NCBI GenBank assembly: GCA_035688265.1
Contig: DASSNE010000055.1
Location: 1 to 64,000 of the forward strand
Direction: 5' to 3'
Source of the DNA: DASSBR01 sp035688265
GTDB taxonomy: Bacteria > Pseudomonadota > Gammaproteobacteria > Natronospirales > DASSBR01
Length of the DNA stretch: 64,000 bases
A program made the position numbers and the translations under genes. This document shows positions 9,174-17,841 of the stretch, in pieces; the first letter of the stretch is position 1; each line of letters begins with the position of its first letter. Under the pieces are notes generated by a model, which saw nothing but the letters and a program-made list of their open reading frames with translations, had not been told where the DNA came from and did no database searches.

Positions 9174-11264
9174 TCAGGCAGCAGCCTCGACCGCCTTCAT
9201 GCTGAGCCGGATGCGACCCTGCCGGTCCACTTCCAGCACCTTGACCTTGATGATGTCGCCTTCGCTGAGCTTGTCGCTGACTTTCTCGACGCGCTCCTCG
9301 GAGATCTGCGAGATGTGCACCAGCCCGTCGCGGCCCGGCAGAATCGTCACGAACGCGCCGAAGTCCATCAGCTTGGCCACACGGCCCTCGTAGATCCTGC
9401 CGACTTCGACATCGGCGGTGATGTCCTCGATGCGCTTCTGCGCGGCCTCGCCGGCCGCCTGATCGACCGAGGCGATCTTGATCGTGCCATCGTCCTGGAT
9501 GTCGACGGTGGCGCCGGTTTCTTCGGTTATGGCGCGAATCACCGCGCCGCCCTTGCCTATGACATCACGGATCTTGTCGGTGTCGATTTTCATCGTGATG
9601 ATGCGCGGCGCCCACTTCGACATTTCGGTACGGGGCCCCGTGATCGCCTCATCCATCTTGCCGAGGATGTGCAGCCGGCCTTCATGCGCCTGCGCCAGAG
9701 CGGTCTGCATGATGTCGCGGGTGATGCCGTCGATCTTGATATCCATCTGCAGCGCGGTCACGCCGTCGCGGGTGCCGGCGACCTTGAAGTCCATGTCGCC
9801 GAGGTGATCCTCGTCGCCCAGGATGTCGGTCAGCACCGCGTACTGGTCGCCTTCCTTGATCAGGCCCATCGCCACGCCGGCGACCGGCGCCTTGATCGGC
9901 ACGCCCGCGTCCATCAGCGACAGGCTGCTGCCGCACACCGAAGCCATCGAACTGGAGCCGTTCGACTCGGTGATTTCCGAGACGATGCGAATCACGTACG
10001 GAAAACTGTCCATGTCCGGCATGACGGCCTTGATGCCGCGTTTGGCGAGTCGCCCGTGGCCGATTTCGCGGCGCTTGGGGGAGCCCATGAAGCCGGTTTC
10101 GCCGACGCTGTACGGCGGGAAATTATAGTGCAGCATGAACGGCTCTTTATACTCGCCTTCGAGCGCGTCGATGATCTGCGCGTCGCGGCCGGTCCCCAGC
10201 GTGGTCACCACTAGCGCCTGGGTTTCGCCGCGCGTGAACAGCGCCGAACCATGGGTGCGCGGCAATACGCCGACTTCGACCGTAATCGGCCGCACAGTGC
10301 GCGTGTCGCGCCCGTCGATGCGCTTCTCGCCGGCCAGGATACGGCCGCGCACGATGCGCTTTTCGAGATCCTTGAACGCCGTCGCGACGGCGCCGGCGTC
10401 GAACTGCGGCTCGTCGCCGCCCGCCAGCGCGGCATCCACGTCGGCGCGAATTTCGTTCAGGCGCTCCTGGCGCGCCGTCTTCTCGGCGATGCTGTAGGCC
10501 TCGGCAACAGCCTTCTCGGCGCGGTCGGCCACCGCCTTGACCAGGTTTTCGTCCTTCGCCGGCGGCTGCCAGTCCCAGGCCGGCTTGCCGGCTTCGGCGG
10601 CCAGCGCCTGGATGTTCTGAATGACGATCTGCATCTGCTCGTGACCGAACAGCACCGCGCCCAACATCGTCTCTTCGGACAGGCCCTTGGCCTCGGATTC
10701 GACCATCAGCACCGCCTTCTCGGTGCCGGCGACGACCAGGTCCAGGTCGGACTTGCCGAGCTGCGAATTAAGCGGGTTCAGCACGTAGTCGCCATCGATG
10801 TAACCGACGCGTGCCGCGCCGATCGGGCCCTTGAACGGCATGCCCGACAGCGCCAGCGCCGCCGAGGCGCCGATCAGCGCCGGGATATCGGGATCAATAT
10901 CCACGTCCACCGAAATCACGGTGGCGATCACCTGCACCTCGTTATAAAAACCCTTCGGGAACAGCGGGCGAATCGGCCGGTCGATCAGCCGCGAAGTCAG
11001 CGTTTCCTTCTCGCTCGGACGCCCTTCGCGCTTGAAAAAACCGCCGGGAATCTTGCCGGCGGCGTAAGTCTTTTCCTGGTAATTGACGGTCAGCGGGAAA
11101 AAGTCGCGATTTTCCGCAGCCTGCTTCTGCCCCACCGCGGTGACCAGCACCGTGGTGTCTCCCATCGACACGAGAACGGCGCCGTCCGCCTGCCTGGCCA
11201 CCCGGCCCGTTTCGAGCGTGACGGTGTGGCTGCCGTATTGAAAGCTTTTCTTGACTGGTGACAC
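9174..11264 (-). CDS. pnp: Polynucleotide phosphorylase
   Basis: 3'-5' phosphorolytic exoribonuclease and degradosome component, 696 aa. It contains two RNase PH domains separated by a helical domain. The second RNase PH core is seen in DMDFKVAGTRDGVTALQMD with the catalytic aspartates. A KH domain (about residues 553-615, IGKGGAVIRAITEETG) and a C-terminal S1 domain (about 620-690, VGRIYEGRVAKLMDFGAFV) follow. It is the last gene of the rimP-nusA-infB-rbfA-truB-rpsO-pnp operon, directly after rpsO as in E. coli. Confidence 0.98.
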   Translation of the reverse strand: MSPVKKSFQYGSHTVTLETGRVARQADGAVLVSMGDTTVLVTAVGQKQAAENRDFFPLTVNYQEKTYAAGKIPGGFFKREGRPSEKETLTSRLIDRPIRPLFPKGFYNEVQVIATVISVDVDIDPDIPALIGASAALALSGMPFKGPIGAARVGYIDGDYVLNPLNSQLGKSDLDLVVAGTEKAVLMVESEAKGLSEETMLGAVLFGHEQMQIVIQNIQALAAEAGKPAWDWQPPAKDENLVKAVADRAEKAVAEAYSIAEKTARQERLNEIRADVDAALAGGDEPQFDAGAVATAFKDLEKRIVRGRILAGEKRIDGRDTRTVRPITVEVGVLPRTHGSALFTRGETQALVVTTLGTGRDAQIIDALEGEYKEPFMLHYNFPPYSVGETGFMGSPKRREIGHGRLAKRGIKAVMPDMDSFPYVIRIVSEITESNGSSSMASVCGSSLSLMDAGVPIKAPVAGVAMGLIKEGDQYAVLTDILGDEDHLGDMDFKVAGTRDGVTALQMDIKIDGITRDIMQTALAQAHEGRLHILGKMDEAITGPRTEMSKWAPRIITMKIDTDKIRDVIGKGGAVIRAITEETGATVDIQDDGTIKIASVDQAAGEAAQKRIEDITADVEVGRIYEGRVAKLMDFGAFVTILPGRDGLVHISQISEERVEKVSDKLSEGDIIKVKVLEVDRQGRIRLSMKAVEAAA

Positions 11265-11309
11265 TTGACTATCCTGTTGCTTGGGAGTGGCGAGTGAGGC
11301 GGGAGGCGC

Positions 11310-11579
11310 TTAGCGGCGAAGGCCGAGGCGCTTGATCAGCGTGCGGTAGCGCTCGACATCCTTATCTTTCAGGTAGTCGAGCAGTTTGCGGCGCTGGTTG
11401 ACCATGCGCAACAGTCCGCGGCGGGAATGGTGATCTTTCTTGTGCGTGTTGAAATGATCGCCCAGTTCGTTGATGCGCGCCGACAACAGCGCCACCTGGA
11501 CCTCCGGCGACCCGGTGTCGCGCTGACCCTGCTGGTAATCGGCGATAATCGCCTGCTTGTGCTCAGTATCCAAAGGCAT
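11310..11579 (-). CDS. rpsO: 30S ribosomal protein S15
   Basis: An 89-aa protein of full normal length with the family signatures QGDTGSPEVQVALLS-like (here RDTGSPEVQVALLS) and HKKDHHSRRGLL. It binds 16S rRNA early in small-subunit assembly. In E. coli S15 represses its own translation through a leader pseudoknot. The 92-base gap before this gene could hold such a structure, but I did not identify one. It lies between truB and pnp. Confidence 0.98.
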   Translation of the reverse strand: MPLDTEHKQAIIADYQQGQRDTGSPEVQVALLSARINELGDHFNTHKKDHHSRRGLLRMVNQRRKLLDYLKDKDVERYRTLIKRLGLRR

Positions 11580-11671
11580 TCAAAACTCCTGCAACGGATA
11601 TAATCGTAGTCTGCCAGTTGAAGAAACGGGCCATTTTAGCTGTACCGGCCCCGCCTCACAAGAAAATCGCT

Positions 11672-12595
11672 CTATTTTGCCTGAATCAGCCGCTTCGGCG
11701 CGACTTTTCCGCTTGAATCCACGGCGCCGAGACCCAAAAAGGTCCGACCCGGCCCATAAATCCGCAGCCGGCCCGACGACGGCGCGCCCGGCACGAACAC
11801 CGCCTGACCGCGGCGCAGGTACCAGGCCATGTCCGCGTTCAACTCGACCGCCGGCCAATGCGCCAGCGCGTCATCGATCGGCGTGAGCGCCGCGTCGAGA
11901 TCGCCGGTCGAAGCACGCTGCTCCAGCTCATCGAGCGTCAGCGCTCCCGCCTCGTCAAACGCGCCAACTTTATAACGATGCAGCGCCGTCACATGCCCGA
12001 CCGTACCCAGCGCGCGGGCAATATCCTCAGCCAGCGTGCGCACATACGTCCCTTTGGAACAGCGCACGTCGAACTCGATCGCGTTGCCGTCGATGGCCGT
12101 CAGCCGCAGCGCATAAATCTCCACCTCGCGCGGCTTGCGCTCGACCTCTATACCCTCGCGGGCAAGCGCATACAGCCGCTTGCCCTCGTGCTTGAGCGCC
12201 GAATACATCGGCGGCGTCTGGCTGATCGGGCCGCGAAAGCGCGCCAGCGCCGCCTCGACCACTGCCTCCGTCAACATCGGCACCGGCGCCGTCTCGGTAA
12301 CCTCGCCGTCGGCATCGCCGGTCGCCGTCGCCGCGCCCAGTTGGCAGCGAACGCGGTAGCCCTTATCCGCATCGAGCAAAAAGCTCGACACCTTCGTCGC
12401 CTCGCCGAAGCAGATCGGCAACAGCCCCGTCGCAAGCGGATCGAGACTGCCCGTATGGCCAGCCTTCTTCGCCGCGAACAGCCACTTGACCTTCTGTAAT
12501 GCGCGGTTCGAAGTCAGCCCCGTTGGCTTGTTGAGCAGCAGGATGCCGTCGACATCACGACGCGGCGGGCGCGATTCCCGGGCCGGATTAATCAT
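11672..12595 (-). CDS. truB: tRNA pseudouridine(55) synthase
   Basis: TruB isomerises U55 in the T-loop of tRNAs. Motifs: LLLNKPTGLTSN near the start, GHTGSLDPLATGLL with the catalytic Asp, YKVGAFDEAG, and the C-terminal PUA-like domain around GQAVFVPG. The ATG at 12595 overlaps the last eight bases of rbfA (ATGATTAA). An in-frame ATG seven codons upstream (12616) lies deeper inside rbfA and is less likely. Confidence 0.96.
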   Translation of the reverse strand: MINPARESRPPRRDVDGILLLNKPTGLTSNRALQKVKWLFAAKKAGHTGSLDPLATGLLPICFGEATKVSSFLLDADKGYRVRCQLGAATATGDADGEVTETAPVPMLTEAVVEAALARFRGPISQTPPMYSALKHEGKRLYALAREGIEVERKPREVEIYALRLTAIDGNAIEFDVRCSKGTYVRTLAEDIARALGTVGHVTALHRYKVGAFDEAGALTLDELEQRASTGDLDAALTPIDDALAHWPAVELNADMAWYLRRGQAVFVPGAPSSGRLRIYGPGRTFLGLGAVDSSGKVAPKRLIQAK

Positions 12596-12941
12596 CGTGC
12601 GGCAGCCCTTTATCAATCAATTCATCCAGCCGCGCGGCGCGCTCGATGCTGGCATCGTGTACGAAACGCAGCCGCGGCGTCGTCCGCATCGCGGTCGCGT
12701 GCGCCAACTCGCGGCGCAAGAAGCCGGCTGCATGATTCAGCGCCGCAATCGATGCCGCCGGATCGTCCGTGTTCAGCATCGACACAAACACCTTCGCCTG
12801 CGAATAATCCTTGCTGACCTCCACGTCGGTGACTGTCACTAGCCCCAGGCGTGGATCGCGCAACTCCTGAATCAGCCGACCTAACGTGCGGCGGATTTCT
12901 TCGTTCACGCGGCGTGCGCGGGGAAATTCTCGCTGTCCCAT
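12588..12941 (-). CDS. rbfA: Ribosome-binding factor A
   Basis: A 117-aa cold-shock and 16S maturation factor with a KH-like fold. The family N-terminus is seen in FPRARRVNEEIRRTLGRLI, with LVTVTDVEVSKDYSQAKVFV and TPRLRFVHDASIERAARLDELI following. The start at 12941 fits the family. The upstream 85 bases to the infB stop carry a heptamer-repeat element, so the reading frame could be extended upstream only through repeat sequence. It overlaps truB by eight bases. Confidence 0.95.
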   Translation of the reverse strand: MGQREFPRARRVNEEIRRTLGRLIQELRDPRLGLVTVTDVEVSKDYSQAKVFVSMLNTDDPAASIAALNHAAGFLRRELAHATAMRTTPRLRFVHDASIERAARLDELIDKGLPHDD

Positions 12942-12954
12942 GGGGATAAATCCG

Positions 12955-13020
12955 GGTGAGCGGTCCGAGGTCAACGGTGAGTGGTGAAGCAAACTTCCGC
13001 TTACCACTCACCACTTACCT
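12955..13020. repeat. Inverted heptamer-repeat element, copy 3
   Basis: Heptamers GGTGAGC-GGTCCGA-GGTCAAC-GGTGAGT-GGTGAAG (12955-12989) face CCGCTTA-CCACTCA-CCACTTA-CC (12997-13020). The element fills nearly the whole infB-rbfA intergenic space inside an essential operon. It may influence rbfA translation or processing of the operon mRNA. Confidence 0.8.
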
Positions 13021-13026
13021 GCCTCG

Positions 13027-15588
13027 TTAGAGGCTCCGAGCAACCTCGACGCGTTCGTAAACCTCGATCTGGTCGCCGACCTTGACGTCATTGTAGTCCT
13101 TCACACCGATACCGCATTCGGTACCGGACCGGACTTCGTTGACGTCATCCTTGAAACGCCGCAACGACTCCAGCTCGCCCTCGTAAATCACGACATTGTC
13201 GCGCAACACGCGAATCGGATTGTGACGCTTGACCACACCTTCGGTCACCAGGCAGCCGGCGATCGCGCCCAGCTTCGGCGAGCGGAACACATCCCGGACC
13301 TCCGCCAGACCCACGATCTGCTCGCGCATCTCCGGCGACAGCATGCCGCTCAGCGCCTGCTTCACATCGTCGATGACGTTGTAAATCACACTGTAATAGC
13401 GCAGATCGATGCCATTGTCCGCGATCAGCTTGCGCGCAGCCGCGTCGGCGCGCACGTTGAAGCCGATCACGACCGCATTCGACGCCACCGCCAGATTCGC
13501 ATCCGACTCGGTGATACCGCCGACGCCGCTCGACACCACGTTGACCTTCACCTCGTCGGTCGACAGGCCGGTCAGGCTGTCGGTCAGCGCTTCGACGCTG
13601 CCCTGCACGTCCGCCTTCACCAGCACGTTCAGCGTCTGCACGTTGCCTGCTTCCATCTGCTCGAACATGTTTTCGAGCTTCGCGCTCTGCTGCTTGGCGA
13701 GCTTTACATCGCGGAATTTGCCCTGGCGGTACAGCGCGACCTCGCGCGCCTTGCGTTCGTTCGGCACCACCAGCACATCGTCGCCCGCATTCGGGGTACC
13801 GGACAGGCCCAGCACCACCGCCGGCATCGACGGCCCGGCCGCCTCGATCGCATCGCCGTTTTCGTCGAACATTGCGCGCACGCGGCCGTACTCGCGCCCG
13901 GCGAGCAGAATGTCGCCCGCGCGCAGGGTGCCGCGCTGTACCAGCACCGTCGCCACCGAGCCGCGGCCCTTCTCCAGGCTCGACTCGATCACGACGCCGG
14001 CCGCCGGCCCTTCCGGCACCGCCTTAAGCTCCAGCACCTCGGCCTGCAGCAGGATCGATTCCAGCAGATCGTCGATGCCCTGACCGGTCTTGGCCGACAC
14101 CGGCACGAAAATCGTGTCGCCACCCCAGTCTTCCGGGATGACCTCGTGCTTGGACAATTCGGTCTTGATGCGCTCGGGGTCCGCGTCCTCGCGGTCCATC
14201 TTGTTGACTGCCACCACCAGCGGCACGCCGGCGGCGCGCGCATGCTGCACCGCCTCGACCGTCTGCGGCATCACGCCGTCGTCGGCGGCGACCACCAGCA
14301 CGACAATGTCGGTCGACTCGGCACCGCGCGCACGCATCGCGGTAAATGCGGCGTGGCCCGGCGTATCCAGAAACGTCACGACGCCCCGGGCGGTTTCGAC
14401 GTGGTACGCGCCGATGTGCTGGGTAATGCCGCCGGCTTCGCCCGACGCCACCTTGGTGCGGCGAATGTAATCGAGCAGCGACGTCTTGCCGTGGTCGACG
14501 TGACCCATCACGGTCACCACCGGCGGGCGCACCTGCGCCTCGCCCTCGGCTTCTTCCGTCACCTGCATCAGCTCGTCTTCGAGCGCGTTTTCCTTCAGCG
14601 GCTTGGCCTTGTGGCCCATCTCCTCGACGACCAGCGTCGCAGTGTCCTGGTCGATGACCTGGTTGATGGTCGCCATCGCGCCCATGCCCATCATCACCTT
14701 GATGACCTCGGTCGCCTTGACGGCCATCCGCTGCGCCAGGTCGCCGACGGTAATCGTCTCCGGAATCGCGACTTCGCGCACCTGCGGCGCAACCGGCTTC
14801 TCGAAACCGTGCCTCGATTCGACCGACACCGGCCCCGCAGCACGGCGCTTCGTCTTGCGCTTCTGGCGGCGGCCGCTCTTTTCCGTCGCGACGTGCAATT
14901 CCTTGCGGCCGTACTTGGTCGCCCGCGCGGCGCGCGCTGCATTTTCGCTCAACGGGGTGCCCGTCGAGCGCCGCTTCTGTACGCGCTCGTCCTTCTCCGC
15001 CTCGCGCTTGGCTTCCGCCTCGGCGCGCGCACGTTCCGCCTCGGCCTCGCGTTCGCGAGCCTCGGCTTCCTGGCGCTCGCGCTCGACGCGCTCTTCTTCC
15101 TCGCGCTTGCGCGTTTCTTCCGCCTGCTCGCGCTCCAGCCGGGCGCGTTCTTCCGCTTCCACCTTGGCGCGCGCGGCCGCTTCGGCCTCTTCGCGCTCGG
15201 CCTCCTCGCGCTGGCGCGCCTCGGCCTCTTCCGCCTTGCGCTGCTGCTCTTCTTCGAGCATCGCGCTGCGCTTGACGTAGGTGCGTTTCTTGCGGACTTC
15301 GACGCTCACCGTCTTGGCCCGGCCCTGCGCGCCCGACAACTTCAGCTCGCTGACGCTGCGCCGCCGCAGGGTGATCTTGCGCGGCGCCGACGCGGCGCCG
15401 CCGTCGGCAGCGACCCGCGCGCCGTGGCTTTGCCGCAGATGCGTCAGCAACTGCATTTTCTGGTCGTCGTCGATCATCGCTTCCGGGTCGGCGATCTTGT
15501 CCAGCCCGGCTTCGCCGAGCTGACTCAGCAGACGCTCGACGCTCACGCCGAGTACATCTGCAAACTGTTTGATGGTCACTTCCGCCAT
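13027..15588 (-). CDS. infB: Translation initiation factor IF-2
   Basis: GTPase that places initiator tRNA on the 30S subunit, 853 aa. It begins with the IF2_N helical domain (MAEVTIKQFADVLGVSVERL). A highly charged Glu/Arg/Ala coiled-coil linker follows (about residues 110-215), then a second IF2_N-like segment. The G domain has G1 GHVDHGKT (about residue 357), G3 DTPGH, G4 NKMD and G5 SAKTG. Two beta-barrel domains and the fMet-tRNA-binding C2 domain complete it. It is placed between nusA and rbfA as in E. coli. Confidence 0.98.
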   Translation of the reverse strand: MAEVTIKQFADVLGVSVERLLSQLGEAGLDKIADPEAMIDDDQKMQLLTHLRQSHGARVAADGGAASAPRKITLRRRSVSELKLSGAQGRAKTVSVEVRKKRTYVKRSAMLEEEQQRKAEEAEARQREEAEREEAEAAARAKVEAEERARLEREQAEETRKREEEERVERERQEAEAREREAEAERARAEAEAKREAEKDERVQKRRSTGTPLSENAARAARATKYGRKELHVATEKSGRRQKRKTKRRAAGPVSVESRHGFEKPVAPQVREVAIPETITVGDLAQRMAVKATEVIKVMMGMGAMATINQVIDQDTATLVVEEMGHKAKPLKENALEDELMQVTEEAEGEAQVRPPVVTVMGHVDHGKTSLLDYIRRTKVASGEAGGITQHIGAYHVETARGVVTFLDTPGHAAFTAMRARGAESTDIVVLVVAADDGVMPQTVEAVQHARAAGVPLVVAVNKMDREDADPERIKTELSKHEVIPEDWGGDTIFVPVSAKTGQGIDDLLESILLQAEVLELKAVPEGPAAGVVIESSLEKGRGSVATVLVQRGTLRAGDILLAGREYGRVRAMFDENGDAIEAAGPSMPAVVLGLSGTPNAGDDVLVVPNERKAREVALYRQGKFRDVKLAKQQSAKLENMFEQMEAGNVQTLNVLVKADVQGSVEALTDSLTGLSTDEVKVNVVSSGVGGITESDANLAVASNAVVIGFNVRADAAARKLIADNGIDLRYYSVIYNVIDDVKQALSGMLSPEMREQIVGLAEVRDVFRSPKLGAIAGCLVTEGVVKRHNPIRVLRDNVVIYEGELESLRRFKDDVNEVRSGTECGIGVKDYNDVKVGDQIEVYERVEVARSL

Positions 15589-15635
15589 ATCAATGCTCCG
15601 ATGCGCCGATCTTCGTCACGACAGGAAAACTGGCT

Positions 15636-17123
15636 TCAGCCTTCCTCCGCAAACCACGGTTCGCGCGCTTTCATAATCAATGCCGCGGCGCGTTCCGCAT
15701 CGAGATCGTCAATGTCTTCCAGGTCGTCAACCGCCTGTTCGGCGAGATCTTCCATGGTGACGACGCCACGCGCTGCCAGCGCGAACGCCAATTCGCGATC
15801 CATGCCTTCCATATTGAGCAGATCGTCGGCCGGCTCGGCATGCTGCTCTTCACTGGCTATCGCCTGCGTCAGCAGCACGTCGCGCGCGCGGCCGCGCAAT
15901 TCCTCGACGATGCCCTCGTCGAATTCCTCGATCTGCAGCAGCTCGCTGTTCGGCACGTAGGCGATTTCCTCGATGCTCGAAAAGCCTTCCTGCACCAGGA
16001 TCAGGGCAACTTCCTCGTCGACGTCGAGCTGCTTCGTGAACATTTCCTGCAGGTTGCGCGTCTCGGCCTCGCTCTTTTCCTCGGCCTGGCCTTCCGACAT
16101 CACGTTGAGTTCCCAGCCGGACAGCTCGCTCGCAAGACGGACATTCTGGCCGCCGCGGCCGATCGCCTGCGACAACTTTTCCTCGTCGACCGCGATATCC
16201 ATGCTGTGCGTATCCTCATCGACCACGATCGACAGCACTTCGGCCGGCGACATCGCGTTGATGACGAACTGCGCGACGTTCTCGTCCCACAAGATAATGT
16301 CGATGCGCTCGCCCGACAGCTCGTTCGACACCGCCTGCACGCGCGAGCCGCGCATGCCGACGCAGGCGCCGACCGGGTCGATGCGCTGGTCGTGGCTCTG
16401 CACCGCGATCTTCGCGCGCAGCCCGGGGTCGCGCGCCGCGCCCTTGATTTCGATCAGGCCCTGGCCGACTTCCGGCACTTCGAGCTTGAACAGCTCGATC
16501 AGGAACTCCGGCGCCGTACGCGTCACGAACAACTGCGGCCCGCGCGGCTCGGAGCGCACTTCGCGCAGGTAGCCGCGCACGCGATCACCCGGGCGCACCG
16601 CCTCGCGCGGAATCATTTCCTCGCGCGCGATGTACGCTTCTGCGTTGTTGCCGAGATCGATGTACACGTTGCCGCGCTCGAGGCGCTTGACGATGCCCAT
16701 CACCAGCTCACCGACGCGATCCTGGTAGGCCTCGACCACCTGCGCGCGCTCGGCCTCGCGCACCTTCTGCACGATCACCTGCTTGGCGGCCTGCGCGGCG
16801 ATGCGGCCGAACGCGACCGACTCGAGCGGCTCCTCGATGAAGCCGCCGGGCTCGATCGACGGATCGCGCTCGCGCGCCTCGGCCAGCGTCAGCTGCGCGT
16901 CGGGATTTTCCAATTCCGCGTCGTCATCCAGCACTTCCCAGCGACGGAACGTATCGTAGTCGCCGGTCTGGCGATTGATCGATACGCGCGCATCGATCTC
17001 GCCGCTGTGACGCTTGCGCGTCGCGGACGCGAGCGCGGCTTCGATCGCCTCGAAGATGACTTCCTTCTCGACGCCCTTCTCGTTGGAAACCGCGTCCGCA
17101 ACCAGCAAAATCTCTTTGTTCAT
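15636..17123 (-). CDS. nusA: Transcription termination/antitermination factor NusA
   Basis: A 495-aa RNA polymerase-associated factor affecting pausing, termination and antitermination. Domains in order: the N-terminal polymerase-binding domain (MNKEILLVADAVSNEKGVEKEVIFEAIE), S1 (about residues 135-200), KH1 (DPVGACVGMRGSRVQAV), KH2 (IGRGGQNVRLASELSGW), and two C-terminal acidic helix-hairpin repeats that bind alpha-CTD in E. coli. It lies four bases after rimP. In E. coli NusA feeds back on this operon through leader terminators, and two terminators are also present here upstream of rimP. Confidence 0.98.
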   Translation of the reverse strand: MNKEILLVADAVSNEKGVEKEVIFEAIEAALASATRKRHSGEIDARVSINRQTGDYDTFRRWEVLDDDAELENPDAQLTLAEARERDPSIEPGGFIEEPLESVAFGRIAAQAAKQVIVQKVREAERAQVVEAYQDRVGELVMGIVKRLERGNVYIDLGNNAEAYIAREEMIPREAVRPGDRVRGYLREVRSEPRGPQLFVTRTAPEFLIELFKLEVPEVGQGLIEIKGAARDPGLRAKIAVQSHDQRIDPVGACVGMRGSRVQAVSNELSGERIDIILWDENVAQFVINAMSPAEVLSIVVDEDTHSMDIAVDEEKLSQAIGRGGQNVRLASELSGWELNVMSEGQAEEKSEAETRNLQEMFTKQLDVDEEVALILVQEGFSSIEEIAYVPNSELLQIEEFDEGIVEELRGRARDVLLTQAIASEEQHAEPADDLLNMEGMDRELAFALAARGVVTMEDLAEQAVDDLEDIDDLDAERAAALIMKAREPWFAEEG

Positions 17124-17127
17124 GACC

Positions 17128-17583
17128 TTAAAGCTCCGGCACCAGCCTCACTTTGTCCAAACTCGTGCGAGGGAAACCAATCCGCTCGCCCGCCACATCC
17201 AAAACCACCTGCCCGTCCTGAAGGCCAACCAGCGTGCCGCGAAACCGCCGCTGCCCGTTGACCTTCGCGTGCGTCTTCAGCGTGACCTCCCGGCCCGCAA
17301 AGCGCTCGAAATCCGCCGCCGTTCGAAGCGGGCGATCCAGGCCCGGCGACGAAATTTCCAGTTCGTACGCACCGGGAATCGGATCGTCTACATCCAGCAG
17401 CCCGCTGACCTGATGACTCACCCTGCCGCAATCATCCAGCGTAATCCCGTCCGGCGCGTCGATGAAGATGCGCAGCGTCGAGCGCCGCCCGCGCGGCAGG
17501 TATTCGATGTCCACCACCGAATAACCCAGCCGCTCGATGGTCGGCTCGAGCAGCGCGAACAGTTTGTCGCGCACGGTGTCCAT
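17128..17583 (-). CDS. rimP: Ribosome maturation factor RimP
   Basis: A 151-aa factor needed for 30S maturation. Family features: YSVVDIEYLPRGRRSTLRIFID, then VSHQVSGLLDVDDPI, then YELEISSPGLDRPL, and an Sm-like C-terminal domain. The ATG at 17583 was chosen because the protein then starts MDTVRDKLFALLEPTIERLG like family members. An in-frame ATG eleven codons upstream would extend it without homology. It is first protein gene of the operon, 121 bases after the initiator tRNA. Confidence 0.94.
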   Translation of the reverse strand: MDTVRDKLFALLEPTIERLGYSVVDIEYLPRGRRSTLRIFIDAPDGITLDDCGRVSHQVSGLLDVDDPIPGAYELEISSPGLDRPLRTAADFERFAGREVTLKTHAKVNGQRRFRGTLVGLQDGQVVLDVAGERIGFPRTSLDKVRLVPEL

Positions 17584-17614
17584 GTCTCGCACCCTGTTTC
17601 CCGAGGGCAAAAAC

Positions 17615-17635
17615 AAAAAATGGGCCGAAGGCCCA
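17615..17635 (-). terminator. Intrinsic terminator in the rimP leader
   Basis: On the minus strand a stem TGGGCC/GGCCCA with a TTC loop is followed by a T-run broken by a single G. It lies about 30 bases before the rimP start, downstream of the tRNA. Together with the terminator at 17672 it suggests that expression of the operon depends on read-through. Confidence 0.8.
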
Positions 17636-17671
17636 CTTTTGCAACCCGCCGGAACCGGAGGGTCAAGCTAT

Positions 17672-17691
17672 AAAAAAAGCCCTGACGGGCT
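17672..17691 (-). terminator. Intrinsic terminator after tRNA-fMet
   Basis: On the minus strand GCCC-GTCA-GGGC is followed by seven T residues, 13 bases beyond the CCA end of the initiator tRNA. This is a classic terminator that would separate tRNA synthesis from the rimP-nusA operon unless antiterminated. Confidence 0.85.
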
Positions 17692-17703
17692 TCATGCCAT
17701 GGT

Positions 17704-17780
17704 TGGTAGCGGGGGCAGGATTTGAACCTGCGACCTTCGGGTTATGAGCCCGACGAGCTGCCAGACTGCTCCACCCCGCA
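17704..17780 (-). tRNA. Initiator tRNA-fMet (CAT)
   Basis: A 77-nt tRNA with encoded CCA. The anticodon loop is CTCATAA with anticodon CAT. The anticodon stem has the three consecutive G-C pairs (GGG/CCC) that mark initiator tRNAs, and the sequence closely matches bacterial fMet tRNAs. Position 1 is T and position 72 is T, so 1:72 is unpaired as required, but as U-U and not the common C-A. Its location upstream of rimP-nusA-infB matches E. coli metY. Confidence 0.96.
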
Positions 17781-17794
17781 CCAGCAGAGCGCGA

Positions 17795-17824
17795 ATTATG
17801 GCACAGGCCGGCACACGCTTTCAA
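17795..17824 (-). promoter_or_regulatory. Predicted sigma-70 promoter of tRNA-fMet
   Basis: On the minus strand TTGAAA (17824-17819) and CATAAT (17800-17795) are spaced by 18 bases. This places the transcription start a few bases before the tRNA. It is a pattern-based assignment with two good hexamers. Confidence 0.65.
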
Positions 17825-17841
17825 GCGAAACAACGACTTAT

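Noticed and set aside
13222..15960. Very long open frame (over 900 codons) antisense to infB and the nusA end
   Set aside because: It lies opposite clear conserved genes in GC-rich DNA. Its translation is His/Arg/Leu-rich low complexity, typical of antisense shadow frames.
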